Positions 1-15,700 of a DNA stretch of 53,604 bases are shown in pieces. The stretch comes from Dipetalonema caudispina. Its lineage: Eukaryota > Nematoda > Chromadorea > Rhabditida > Onchocercidae. The notes beneath the pieces were generated by a model. It was not told where the DNA came from and did no database searches. It worked only from the letters and a program-made list of their open reading frames with translations. Numbering within the stretch: the first letter of the stretch is position 1; each line of letters starts with the position of its first letter. The stretch lies in the NCBI GenBank assembly GCA_013365325.1, contig JABVXV010000386.1:1-53604 (forward strand), given 5' to 3'. A program made the translations under genes and the position numbers.

Positions 1-2206
<2,206 letters not shown>

Positions 2207-5200
2207 ATGAATGAGAAATTGTCGAAAAATCATTCTGTAGAACTTGAATTATGTCGTGAAGCATATCGACAAGAAATTATTGCTCGAATCAAATTTGAGA
2301 AGGGACAATATGATGAAGCAATTGAATATTATCAAAATTCATTAAACATTTTACGGATATATGATGATGGCAAAGAAATGAATGATAAAACATCAAAAAT
2401 TATGAATATTTATTGGAAAATTTGTGAAACATATGAAGAAATTGCAAAACAAACAAATTCATGGGTAAAAATTTTATTTTTTAACTTAAAATTCATTGAT
2501 ATATTTATAATAATTTAAATTTAAGGTTGTTTTTTTTAGGAACCAATAAAATATGCAATAGCTACTTTAACTAAATTACTTCAATATCGACCATATGATC
2601 GAAATATTCGATTAAAACGATCTGCCTTATGGAAAATTGTACAGAATTGTGAAAATGCACTTACTGGTAATTGAAGAAAAATTATTTTTAATTTCCACTT
2701 ATGCTTTAACAAATTCAAGCAATCACATAGCATATTTTTATTTCACTATACAAATTTGTTGCATGTTATGTAGAAACGAAATAATTAGAAATCTAATTTT
2801 AAATAATAAAATTTGTGTAACATTATAACAGCTCCTATTAGGCTCATTCATATTGGAGCAAAAAAAAAAAATATTACAATTATGCGATTGATTTAATTGT
2901 GGCAAATTAAAGCAATGATTTCTTGTAGCAGATAATTTCATCATTCAACATTTTTAAAAATTGTCTCATTTCAAGAAATTTATGCCAATTTTGATCTTTC
3001 AACAAGCCTTCTATTTTAATTCAACCTAAAATTTCTTCATGATTCAACGGTACAACGTGCAAATTACACCGAACATTCGATAATTTCAATTAGTAAATTG
3101 AAATTATCAAATATTTCTTTAAAAAATTAAAAATCCAACTACCGAAATAATAATAGATAATCGTTTTATAACGTGAATGATATGATAATTTTTGTTGATA
3201 ACTTTTCCAGATGCATTAGTTTACTTTTGCACTGAATTAAGCAAAGATTGTCTTGATGTACCATTGGAGAATATCAATGAAGTGTTAAGTAATGATTTGA
3301 AACAGTTAATTAACGATGAATACGATCATATCGATAGCTATGTAAGAAATTGAAAATTTTAGTACATTTTCTGTAAACATTCTAAAATATTACAAATTTG
3401 TGCAAAAAATTGCTAAATTTAAATTTATGCCTAATTTTATTAATATCAATAGAATATTTATGTTGATCAGAATTATTAAATTCAATAATGAAAACACTTT
3501 CATTTTTATAAATATTAAATTCCTATTGAAATAGATTAAGCCATAGTTTTGGTGTGAATTTAAATTTTTAGTAATTTATTTCAATTTTTTTCTTTAAATT
3601 TTATTTCAGGCACAATCATTGAAACCATTCCTAACGCAAGATTTTATTAATTTATGGTTAGCATGTGATTGTGATGATCCATTGGTTGAGGATATTTGGA
3701 ATGTACGAAATGAACAACTTGATAAACTACCAAGTGATATTGCTCCATTGCAAGATAGGTAACAATTTCAATTTTTATTTTAAATATATTACAGAATTTA
3801 ATTAGACCTTAAATTTAAATGATTTAAATTATCTCGCATAAGCTTATTACTAATTGCTTAATTATTATTCGTAAATTTTGCATAATTTTTTCTCAGATCT
3901 TCTAATCTTTAGTTTTGCAAATTTTTTTCTTCAGTAATTTACTAATAATATAACTTAAATAGCATAATTAAATGAAAAATTATGTAAGTTTTAATTTATT
4001 TTGAAAAAGAGTTTGCATAATTAATTTGCATTTTTTTTTCTTTTTTTAACAGTCAATATAAGGAAGCTTTGAAAGCTTTATCAAATGGTGAATTATCATC
4101 AGTAATCCAAATTTTGGAAGAAGCATCGATAAGTGGGAAATATCGTTTGGAAGCGACGTTATTATTAGCATTGGCATATACACGTGACGATGGAGCAATT
4201 GTAAATATTTGATAATTTTTTAAATTATAATTTATTAATTTGCACTTCTTTTCTTTCGTTCTTTTATCGTAAAAATTTCGATTGAATAATAATTAATCAC
4301 TTGCACAGCATATAAAAACAAATAGAAGAGAATTTAATGTCGCAGAGATTTTAAGTAAATTGAAAAAAAAACTTAACAAAAATTTTCTGAATGATTAATG
4401 AATCTAATTAACCGTAATTATATTGGTGATTAAATGGATGGGATAATTCAATGGGTTGCCAGTTTCTTTTCAATTACCAATTCTTTTAAAAGGATAAGCT
4501 TATCTTATCATATTTGGATAAATCTGTTTGGAGCTATTTGTTCAAAAATTGTCGCTATTTTTTAATTGTCAAGAGTTGCATTATATTTTATGAAATATTC
4601 TGAAACAGTAAAAGATTACTGTTTGATATTTGAAAAAAATTTGTTAGTACCTTAAAATTTAATTTAATTTCTTATTTGAATGCAGATTTTTATTTCAATT
4701 AGGTTGACAAGTATTTGGATCGATTCGAACGGATATGGGACCAAAAACCTGCAGGATATAATGTACGACGTTGCAAGCAACTGGTTGTCCGTTATGTAAG
4801 CATATCGCGTGCGATACGATACAATCCTTTCAGGTTTCCGTATTTGTAGCTTAATTGTAAAAATATAATTCATATTTTTGAATTTAAAGAAAAATTTTAA
4901 AAATCGACGATTGTGAAATTTTTCAGAATTTAAAGCGATAAATTGTAAATTTTATTTTCAGTGGTAAAAAATTGGAAAATGAGACAAAAGAAGTTGTAGC
5001 TAATTTGTATTTTCAAGAAGCGTTAGTTATTTTCTGGAGACGAGAGAATTCAGATTTTGGTGAAGTTTTCTGGAAAAAGGAATGGAAGAATGACAATAGA
5101 CGGAAATTACAGCATATTCAGAAATTATGTGATTTGGCGTTACTAGCAAAACCGGATTTTCATAATGCTAAGTAATTTTTGTTACTACTGGATAAAGATA

Positions 5201-7863
5201 ATATTAGCCAAGTAAAATTTTAAGTCCAAAAAGTTAAAACTTATGTTTTTAACATTCAAAACTTGAATTTCATACCAAAGCATAATACAAAGGATATTCG
5301 AAGGATAATTTCAGTTTAATGTTTACCCATATTTGCTACATAATTTAAAAAATTTTGCCAATTTTTTCTCAGAATTCTAAAGTTGCGATCAATTTTGGAG
5401 TTACAAATGGCAGTTAGGATTTCGCTACTCGCTGATGATGATTTAAAACCGTTGGAAAATTTGGTTAATAAAACGAACGAAACAGTTCCAACATACAATG
5501 CATTCGGGGATTTGTGCTTATATTCTGTATAACTAATTTAATTTTGTTTTTTTAATTAAAATTTTGTTTTTTGATAAACTTAGTTTTAATTTGAAGGAGA
5601 ACAAAAGTTGCTAAGATAGTAAATGTAACATCAAATAATTAGGAATAAATTAATCTACGATCATTGGAAGCTATTAAATTTGATAAGATTTAAAATCTAA
5701 AATAATATTATAATGGAAATTAAATTAAATAATTATCAACAAATGTATGCTCTACTAATCTATTATTCCATTATGTTTAGAATTGGTAGCATGAAATTTG
5801 AAAATTTTGCTTATTGAACTAAAAAACTTTTAGATTTATCTTGCTAACTCAAAAACTGATCAAGCGAAACTATGTTGTGAGCGAATGCTCGAAACTTTAT
5901 TCTTCTATGGACAACCATTGGCTTTCTTAATGTTAGTATGGATTAACTTATCAATTATAATTAGTCATTCCTTAGCTTTTCCTTACTTTAATTATAATTT
6001 TTAGACGATATGATTGGGATATTGATAGAACACAAACTTTGGCACGATTAGAGATGCTACTAGCAAAAGAGCCTGAAAATTATCTGGCACATATTCTTAT
6101 GTATTATTATCATTTTAAGCAGTATGTTATTGCTCCTTTTTCTTCTTCTTCTTTCTTTTGTTTGCACTTTTAATTTCTAAAAAAAAAAATTTTCGTCAAA
6201 TTTTTGCTAAAATTTGATGAGTAAAATTTTTGCGTTTTCCCTAAATGTTTTTCAGTTTATTTTGCTTTTTTTAAAATTTGCTACAATTTGAAATCATTGA
6301 ATTTCAATGCTGTATATTTATTTATATTTATCATATTCTTAGTTTAACATTTTCCATTTAAATTTAATTCCATTTTTGTTTAGTGGTGAATTAAATTGTG
6401 CACTTACACATGCTGATCGTACTCTTAAATATTGGCCTTATCATATGAATACAGACAATTTAGCAATACATGTTCGTGAATATGTACATTGCCGACTTTT
6501 GCATGCAGTGCAACAGGAATTGGATGAAACTGTTGAAGGTGAAAAATGCATATCATTTCCATTCTCATTTATTTATTTTCAATTTTATAATTTAATTACA
6601 TCCTAAAAATAATCGAAAAATAAGGGATTTTAACGATAATTTTAAAATAGCGATTAGAAAAGAAATGTTATTGCTTAAGCAGTAGGATATTGGAAATGCC
6701 TTTTTGACATTAAAATTTTGTATTGTAATCAAATAATGAAATTTCGGATTTCTATTAATAGGCAAATGTAGAAATGAATTTTAAACTTGAACAAACTATA
6801 AAAAGCAAAATTGGATCGAATTTAAAATTAATTAGTGTGCTATTTTAAGGAGTACTTTTAAAACTGGCACTTGTTTTCCATTCATCAAACAGTTAAATTT
6901 TTATCAAATATAATTCAATATGAAGGATGCGGAAAATTCCGATTTTATTTGAGAAGTTTCTTATACTTATCGCACAATTTTGAAACATTTTCAATTTTGT
7001 TGAGATTAATTAAAATTTCAGCTTCATTTCGCATGATAGCATCACTTTCATTACCGACTTTTGGCGAGTTACAGAAAAGCCAAATGGTATTGGAAAACAG
7101 TGAACAAAAACTTTCCAGCGTAACGAATACAAGCGAATCTGAAAAAGCTATTAATGAATCCGAAAAAGCTACTGAAATCGCGAACAAGAGCGAAGCAGAA
7201 CAAACGAGCGAATCTGAAAAAGCCATTAAAATAACGAATACAAGCGAATCGGAAATAGCTACTGAAATCGCGAACATAAGCGAAGCAGAAGAAGCCATTA
7301 AAATTGCGAACACAAGCGAATTTGAAGAAGTTACTGAAATGGCGAGCACAAGTGCAGCAGAAAAAGCCACTAAAATTGAGAACATGAGCAAAGCTAAAAA
7401 GCCTAATCATGACCTTTTTGAAATGGAACAATTTTATCATAAATTAGAAGCAATAGCACAACAAGAATGTGAAATTTCAGTAATTTCAACAGAAAAGGAT
7501 AAAGATTCGAAAATATGTGGAACAGAAACAGCTTCCACTAGTAATGCTCGGTTATTTGGTAAGTCAGGAAACTTTAGTGATTTCGCCGCATTAGAAGAAA
7601 AAACTGAAAATGCTAAGAAAATGATTAGCGCAACGTTTGTTTACGCGGAACAAGTGCGACGTCAAATGGAACGAGGAATACGTACAAAGAAAGATAAACG
7701 TCGCATTGAGGATGTTAAAGATGCTAAAAATTCTTCGTTAAAGCAAACACTAAAATGTGTAGTATCTGATGAGAAAAAATTAGAGAATGGAGAAGATTCT
7801 GATACGATCAATCAATTTACAACGAATATCGTACAATGTCCTGAGGAAGAGCAGAATAAGTAA
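2207..7863 (+). CDS. TPR-like protein with acidic C-terminal 12-residue repeats (12 exons)
   Basis: I joined the exons at 2207-2464, 2540-2666, 3211-3341, 3610-3758, 4053-4200, 4703-4833, 4962-5171, 5373-5526, 5834-5931, 6005-6121, 6384-6538 and 7022-7863. All introns are GT-AG and all phases agree, giving 839 residues. The start ATG follows an acceptor-like TAATTTAG (2198), consistent with trans-splicing. The first 560 residues look all-helical, with TPR-like helix pairs near 15-50, 220-260, 430-470 and 490-530 (for example EKGQYDEAIEYYQNSL). TPRs usually bind partner proteins. Residues about 593-683 are a Ser/Glu/Ala-rich array of 12-residue repeats, and the tail to 839 is Lys/Glu-rich and probably disordered. 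There is no signal peptide or membrane segment, so a soluble protein is likely. The family was not recognised and no function is assigned. The exon 11 to 12 link rests on phase and splice sites only. Confidence 0.8.
7130..7396 (+). repeat. In-frame 36-bp tandem repeat inside the TPR gene
   Basis: About seven imperfect units encode a 12-residue repeat of the type I-x-N-x-S-E-x-E-x-A-x-x. The clearest consecutive units are ITNTSESEIATE, IANISEAEEAIK, IANTSEFEEVTE and MASTSAAEKATK. The first units are shortened, so the array has gained or lost pieces. Repeats of this type change length easily between strains and can be poorly assembled. Confidence 0.85.
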
Positions 7864-8315
7864 AATTTTACCATATTAATTGTTTCAATATTTACTTGTT
7901 CGTGATCTGAAAGTGCTTTAGGTGAGAAAATTCAACGAAAATTTCTTGTTGATTTAAAAGATGCTTCGAATATTTTTTGTAATCAATTATCTCATTTCTT
8001 GAATTTATATCCTTTACAATAGTATTCTAATTGAATATACCGAATAAAGACTTCATCTTTTTCCTTATTTCATTTCATTTTTATCAACAAAACATTCCTT
8101 TCTTGATATATGCATCATTTATAAAAATTATATTGGTACTAAAAAAAATCAAGCAGACTTTTAAACTTTAAAAATGAAATTACTGAAAATATGCTAATGA
8201 TAAATACTTCAAATAGGTAATAAGATATCTATCATATAACTCTGATTATATATTTATGAATAACTCATGCAAACTGTAACTATTTTTACATAAAAATTAG
8301 AAAAACAATAAGCAA
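7864..8315. other. 3' untranslated region of the TPR gene and spacer
   Basis: There is no coding signal. A canonical AATAAA lies at 8043-8048, about 180 bases after the stop codon, and is the probable polyadenylation signal of the plus-strand TPR gene. The rest is A+T-rich spacer up to the tRNA, including the oligo-T terminator of the tRNA (read on the minus strand near 8301-8305). Confidence 0.6.
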
Positions 8316-8406
8316 TCCAACCAGCCGGATTCGAACCAGCGACCTAAGGATCACTGCATTACTAACATACTACAGTCCTCCGCTCTACCAACTGAGCTAT
8401 GGTTGG
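8316..8406 (-). tRNA. tRNA-Tyr(GUA) with an 18-nt intron
   Basis: On the minus strand the gene folds as a normal tRNA. The 7-bp acceptor stem is CCAACCA/TGGTTGG, the A box TAGCTCAGTTGGTAGAG and B box GGTTCGAATCC are both present, and the discriminator base is A (8316). The anticodon loop is CTGTAGA with anticodon GTA at 8373-8371. An 18-nt intron (8352-8369) interrupts it one base after the anticodon, the usual place in eukaryotic tRNA-Tyr. Without the intron the tRNA is 73 nt. A run of T residues about 10 bases downstream can end Pol III transcription. It sits between the convergent TPR and TMTC4 genes. Confidence 0.97.
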
Positions 8407-9786
8407 TTACGAAATTTCACACAGCGTTTTTTTTCTTAAATTTTATATGAATTTTATTAAAATTTATAAAATGCGTATCACTAAATGATCTGTTAATCAT
8501 AAGTTTTGTTATTATTTTATAGTTTTTTTTTCCATTGTATGTTTGTGTCCCTTTTCTTTTTGCTTTCCAACATTGTATCATTTAATCCATGCTATTTATT
8601 TTAGATTCATTAACTGTTTAAATTCAATTTTTTTTTCTGAAAAATATAATTTCAAATTATAGAATTTATTGAATTTCTCACTTTTACTTTCCTTGTTGTT
8701 TGAGTTACATTCAATTTTGTCTCATTCCAATATTTCATTCTTGGATAATAATTATTTCAATTCTATCCATAGCTATAATCTGTAATTGAATATCTGTTTG
8801 ATTTTATCATTCATTTCTATTTGTGGTTCATGAAAATTTGTAACCTTTCCCTTTTTTTTTCTTTTGATCATTTCATAAATTTATTCTTTTTTGATCATTC
8901 GATTATTCTCAACACTTATTAAATTAATTTAATTGATTTGAACAGAATTAACACATTCATTCCATTAAATTCTTGAATTTAACAAGTTTCATGTGTTGTT
9001 TACTACCTGTTCCAATTCTACATTTTTTGTTCCTAACCATTCTTAATTTTAATTCATATCTGTCGATCTCGCAAAACGTAATACTAACCTATTTTAACTG
9101 ATCCTTTCAATCTTTCTCTCAGTGTACCTAAAACTTATCATTTCATTTTGCATGAGTTGTTTTTCATATTCAATTCTCACTCATTTATTGATTCATCTTT
9201 ATACATTGAAACTTAACGTAAATTAAACGTAAATTACTAATTGTTAGGGTTGGTTAATAATTATCATCACATCGATGTTTGTAATAACAAAAAGAGATTT
9301 GATATCATCTATTTTGTGTCTTTTACGACACGTATTAAGCGTAAGATTGTCCACGTAACACATCACTACCTCTTTGATGTATTACATTGTCTACTAGAAA
9401 TATAATTTTCAAATTTTCTGTTTTTAAATCTGTTAAATATTTCGCATTTCTGAAATTCATAATTCTTCCAATCCTTTTCTTCAACAAAATTCATTCATTT
9501 ATTTATTTGATATGTTTGTAAACATAAAAATCATATAATATTGGATAATATATTACAGAATATCTACAAATAATATATACAGTAATTAGAAAATAAAGAA
9601 AGATACACAAAAAAGATCATAATATTTCACTGTAATAACCGAAATTGAGGAACAACAAATTGATGAACGTTGAATTGTCCAATATTATTGACCAATCTCA
9701 ACTTTGAACTATTTACAAACCTTACTTTTGCTCTAGTCAATTTTACACATGTCCACACGACTTGTCACACTGATAATATTCATTCA
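8407..9786. other. Spacer and probable 3' region of TMTC4
   Basis: I see no coding exon here. On the minus strand, downstream of the TMTC4 stop, AATAAA occurs twice (plus-strand TTTATT at 9498-9503 and 9502-9507), about 280 bases past the stop; this is the likely polyadenylation signal. A short inverted repeat, GTGTC-6-GACAC, lies at 9316-9331 and recurs near 36.2 kb. The rest is T-rich low-complexity sequence. Confidence 0.5.
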
Positions 9787-12700
9787 TCATCTTGTTGTCA
9801 ACTTACTCTTGTGTCGTCGAACATTTTTAAATTGTTGTTGAAATTGAAATGCTTTCCAATATGCAAATTTAGCCTTTTCATATTTATTCCAACGATGATA
9901 AAGTGTTCCTAAAATGATTATTTTCAAGTTATTACAAAATATAAAAAAAGCAGAATAATTTTATCATTCTATTTGTTTTTTCTTTCGAAAATATCAAAAT
10001 TCCATGGCGTCAATATACACAAAACATATAAGGTTGACCTTGCCTCAACTTTCGTGTTGATATACACGGAACACGTAAGGCTGACTTATTATGTAAGAGA
10101 TTCAGTATAACATTCATACATTGCTATTCAACAATGCCGTTGAATACTGCCGTTATCGTCAGCAAAAGGCGAGATTCCAACCAGCCGGATTCGAACCAGC
10201 GACCTAAGGATTACTGCTCTATGAATACACTACAGTCCTCCGCTCTACCAACTGAGCTATGGTTGGTATGTTGGGACGGAATTTATATTCCATAAATTAA
10301 TCTACCGATATTTTTCCAATAAGATACTGTTGTTGGTTCGAGTTCCACAGCAGATAAGAGAAATTTTTCCGCACTACCGTACTCTCCAAGTTTACCGTAA
10401 CAAGTGCCTAACTGAGAAAGAACAGATGCATCCTTGCTATGGTATTGGAGTACCGTATCAGCTAGGCTAACTGCTTCTTCACAATTGTTTGTCTCATCGA
10501 GTAATACCAACAAATTCAACCAGGCTTGTTTATGAGCAGGATTTGCTCTAGAAAAAAAAAAACTCAAATTTGAATATCGAACTAATTAAGGCACAGTAAA
10601 TTAGTCCAATAAGCACACCAAAATTTGAATTTTCACATATTACATTATGAATATATAATAAACTATTATTATGATATTAATTTTTCAATTCATGAAACAA
10701 GAATGAATGTATTAAACTGCGCAGATCTACGAAGAGTGCTTTAATTTTTAAGCCTAAGTAAAAATTTGGAATTAAAGAGTTATTTAATTCTTTGAAATAC
10801 TATTCCCACTTTCTAATCTTCAGAAAAATTCAATCACTTATCATTTTATTTCCTTCCAAGAATGCCACTTTTTTCTATTATAAAAATTTCTTCACCTGGT
10901 AATATTTTGCCAAATTTCTTTTGCATAAATTTTCTGATTTTGTTGCAAATAAAGTAAACCCATGTTATATAGACAATCCGGATATGGAAAACGCAAACTG
11001 AGTGCTTGTTTGAAACTATTTTCCGCATCCTAAAGTAAAATTTTAAAAAAATTCTAAAATTCTACAAGATTTTATTTTTCTAATGGAAAGTTTGAAAGGA
11101 TTCTTAGACAATATCACTTGCTAGTTCAATTATCTCATTATCAAAAAAAAAATATTGTCTTTATTGCTCATTCCATTTTCAAATTTCCTCCTGAATCAAA
11201 GCGACATCGTTAATTTGGAATTTTTTAATTAATTAAAGGAAATTTAATTATTAGCAAGATGTGTGGATTTATTATGGGTTAAACATAAATCTAATTTGAG
11301 TGCTAAAAATAAAAATATCAACTTTATATCGTTTTTGTGCCAATTGTGCAAGTCCAAGATTCATCCATGCAGCTGCAAAATTTGGTTTTATTTCGATGGC
11401 TTTACGAAGGAGTTTTTCGGCTTCCACACTTCGATCATATTTAAGATAAATATTTGCTAAGTTATTCATCGCATTTTCGTAGGTGGGATTTAGCCTAAAA
11501 TTAGGGTGTCAATACAGAATAAAATAAAATCCGTTTAATTAGCAAAAACAAAATTTGGTCATTTGAAAAAAAAAGAAATTAGACAAAAATTTGCAATAAA
11601 AAAACATTTATTTTATCAGACACTATTTGAATAATTATAATAATACATACAAATATGTTATATCAAATTTGTTGAAACAACTTATAATAAATACAAATAT
11701 AATTAGCACATTATAAAAATCTTAACATTCAGAAAAAATGATTTGTTGTTTGAAAAAAATTATGCTGACGAAGTTTTTCTGAATTAATTTTTCAAAAATT
11801 ACTAAAGACAGTAATATTTGACCATTATAATTAGTTGGCATTAGCCTGTTTTATTTTTAAATAGGCTAATCACTCGCATATGCTTAATCCTAGCTTTGAA
11901 CTTTGATTAGAAGAGCAATATGCGACAATTCCAACTTTGAACTTCGATCAGCACATTTGCACTTTGAACAAAGAGTTGGTAGTGGCATGTTCACTGATAA
12001 CTGCAAACTTTTATCACTATTTTACCCCCCATTATTTGCATAACATAACCAATACCTTATAGCATTAGCATAATTAGCAGTTGCATGATTGATATTACCG
12101 CTATCAGCCATAATTTTTGCTATATTATAATGAATTTTTGCATTATTTGGACAAACTTGAAGGCCACTTTTGTATAAATCCAATTCATTTCTCCATTCCA
12201 AACTACGCTAAAAATTTTTTTCACTTTTTTTTTTATTAATAATCAAAATTTGCATTAAAGTACAAATTTTCTTAGGAATTTTCCAACAATTTTCAAATTG
12301 ATTTCAGTTGAGTCAATCGCCTAAATATTAAATCAGGTGAAATGAAAATTGAATTATAAATGAAAACTAATTAAATGTAAGTAATGCTTATCAATCGTAT
12401 ATCATTATTTTTCAACATTTTCAACAGTCATATTAAAACTTGTTATCATTGTTACTGTTATTATTATTATCGTCATTATTATTTTATTATTATTACTATT
12501 ATCATTATTACCATCATTACAATGATTATCTTACCTTGTATGATTTGACAAGAAGCATTATGAGAATTATTGCTGTAACAGTTTTTAGAATATTTTCCGT
12601 TTTATTTCTTATCGTAATTTCTTCTATCCTTTCATATGCGCTAACCGCAATTAAACAAAATGCAATCGATGGCAAATAAAGTATTCTTTCAGCAAGCACA

Positions 12701-15700
12701 AATCCAACGGTAATAAAAATATTACTTGCAGGTAGGAATGTTATAATATAAAAAATAATCGAAAATGATCGAAGCCTGTAAAATGGATTCAAAAGTTCAA
12801 GCATTTAATCAAAATTGTAATCATTTAAATTCTAGAGTTAAATTATTTTTAAAATTTTTTTGCAATAAAACATGTATTATTACCACAATATATTGTTTGA
12901 TTTTATTTTAAATGATTAATTTAATTTCCATATTTCAGTATATATTTACTTATTTACTTATTTATTATAAAAAACAAGTAGAAAGAAGTTTTTTTTGATA
13001 CTTTTCTGTCTTAAGATTTGGCGACTCCAAAGTCTAAATTTCAAAGATCACATAAGTTTTTTATATGATCTGGAATTTTATAATCGACATGATTTCTTTT
13101 TTATTGATAATGATGGAAATCGAGAAATTCAAACTATTCTTTTGAATGGATCATCTTAGGAGTTAATTGGCTAAAAGTAGTTAAATCTGTATTACCTATC
13201 AAAATATCCTCGAATTAGCTGAATAATAAATAGAATAGCAGCACTGATGAAAATTATTGATATCAGAAAACGAGGATCACTGATTGATTCGATTAGTTTC
13301 ACACAACCCATCGAATAGTCAAAACATAAGTGGATCGGATGAAGTTGTAACCAAATATAAAGCATGTATATGTAGCAATAATTAATCAACTGAAATAAAA
13401 TTGAGATGCTTTTTAACTATTCATGCATAGTTGCTAAATAAGTAAATAATTAGGTAAATAAATAAGTATGTGAAGAAATAAATAAGTAAATGAAAAAATA
13501 AATAAGTTAATTTATTTAGAAGAACAAAACTATTCTCTTGCAGCAAACCTAGAGTTTTTAACATACTCTCATTTATTAAAATTTACAATTCAAATTTATG
13601 AAAGACAGATTACTTCGTCGTTTTTTTGATCCATTCACTAATTTGTTTCATTTTTCAGTTTATTTTTCTCTAAAACAAACAATCACCTGTAACTTTATGC
13701 TGTATGAATTGCACAAAAATTGAAATAATCAGATAATTGATGACTAACTAACTCGTAAAAAGACGGATGGACAAGCAGCGATTAAATTATCACTTGGACT
13801 AAACTGAGGAGATTGAAATCCGTTAATCGAAAATCGAAATATCAATAAAGTTACACATATCAATGAACATATTATCACCCGACGTATGCAATCACAATAT
13901 CTTTGCTATAATTGAAACTTAAAAAGGGAAAAAAACAAGAAAAGATTTATAAATTTGGCAATTTTCATAAAAAATTTTTGATTAAAATTTTTGCTTAAAT
14001 CAAATTCCGTAACTAATTCGCCGTATAATCGAAGATGTGCTAAATTTTTAATTGATAAAAAATGAATTATTATGAATTCTAGTCTAAGCTCTATTTAAGC
14101 ACTGAGCTGATATCTGTTCAATAATTAATTAGGTTAGTATTGTTCAGAAAAAGATTAAAATTTGTTTTTTGAAAAATAAGCAAAGAAGAAAAAAGAAATT
14201 GTCAACTTATAACTCTTTAAACCTTCTTTTTCAGCCTTTTAAAAAGGATACAAAAACCATTTTCTTTTTTTGCTCATATTTGTCAAATTCGAAATTTCGA
14301 AAAAGAAGAAATAAATTTCGGTTAACTGAAAACTAATTTAATTTGCCACATGGTAAATGTTTATTAAATCTTGCATTTGCATTAAATTTTAGTTCGTGCA
14401 AATTTACTTTTTCCCAACAGCGAAAAACAATAAACAAATAATTAGGGAATAGATATTTCAGGTGAAATTCTTACTCATAAATTAAAAGTACTACTTCAGT
14501 ATATTATAGTTTCATTAGAAATAACAGAAATTTTAATGCTACTTTAAACTGATTAAATATCACAATTTTAAAAAGCAAAATAATTTCTTTGCAAATTTGC
14601 CAAATGTTACAAATGGAAAGGTCAAAAGTGTAATCAATGATTAGAGTATTAATTTATGTTATCAAATCAATGAAAAATCATACAAATATATATGTTGTAC
14701 TCTTATCAATCTTATTGTTGCTGCCATAATCATTCATTCTTTTTCTAAATACAATAAAAAACCGAAATGGTGAAATATTTGATGCGAAAATATCAAATAT
14801 TGCGCAAAGTGGCTGCAAAAAATATTTTTAATAAATGTTAGGAAATTAAATTCCCAGCAATATGAAACGAAATGCTAACTAATTAAAAATTGCCATCAAT
14901 TATTCACATAAAGTGGTTGTAAAAAAACAAATTTTAAACAAACATTAAAAAATTAAATTTTCAAAAATATTAAGCTAGAAGTTAAAGACGATTTGATGAA
15001 ATAAAAAAATTACCAATAAAAAACATATGATAACATTTAATGCAAAATATGTAAACAAACCATAACAACAATTCCTTGCTCCTTGCTAAAAAGTGCAATT
15101 GCGCTTAATAAAAGAATTGAAATTTTTGATTTCAATGAAAATTTTGATTTACACCAACATTTGATATATAAATGTAATGCAATGAGCGTAAATAATGTCA
15201 TTAGTAGCTCAGCACGACCTACTATACTTGCCACCTGTAAGAAGTTTATAAATTTAAAAATTGAAATTAATGTAAATTATATCTTGTAAAAATTACAATT
15301 ATATTCCTTTTTGAGAATAATAACAGTCATAATTTAAATGAAAATAATATAAAGAGCAAAAATTCGAAAATAACAATTGATGATTAATATTTGGCAAAAT
15401 ATAAAGGATATAATTATTATGATGTTATGAAATAATTAAAAAGTTAATGTGAAATATATATAAATATGTAGCTCATCAAGATTAAATTTTATAAATTGAT
15501 CTTTTCCTCTCTTTAAATCATAGATATTAATTTTTCAAATAAATTAAAAAATTGCAATTTGATATTATTCAATGTTAATGTTAATAAAACATAAAAAAGT
15601 ATGGAAGAGAAAAAAAAAAGAAAGAAGAAATATATTTTATTATTTGATAACTTACTGCTTCAGAATGTATTGGATGTACAGCAAACAATAATGAAACATG

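Larger units (their letters stand above)
9909..10305 (-). other. Last intron of TMTC4, hosting a tRNA-Tyr
   Basis: The donor follows residue 654 (ATCG then GTAGAT on the minus strand) and the acceptor is TTTTAG at 9909-9914. Joining the exons makes a Gly codon and restores the last TPR (NIGTLYHRW). Without splicing, the frame would stop after a further eight codons at 10283. The intron contains a complete tRNA-Tyr gene on the same strand and a diverged pair of 35-bp repeats. Confidence 0.88.

Noticed and set aside
6945..7440. Long minus-strand open frames opposite the TPR gene's last exon
   Set aside because: They are shadows of the Ser/Glu repeat on the plus strand, which is supported by splicing and phase.
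9670..9912. Plus-strand open frame of about 80 codons
   Set aside because: It is antisense to the last TMTC4 exon, which fits the conserved TPR sequence.
10283..10305. Stop codon at 10283 as the end of TMTC4
   Set aside because: It lies in the last intron. Splicing at 10306/9908 restores the final TPR and a normal TMTC4 C-terminus.
12440..12679. Leu/Tyr-rich plus-strand frame
   Set aside because: It is a product of the TTA/TCA microsatellite and the antisense of a TMTC4 exon.
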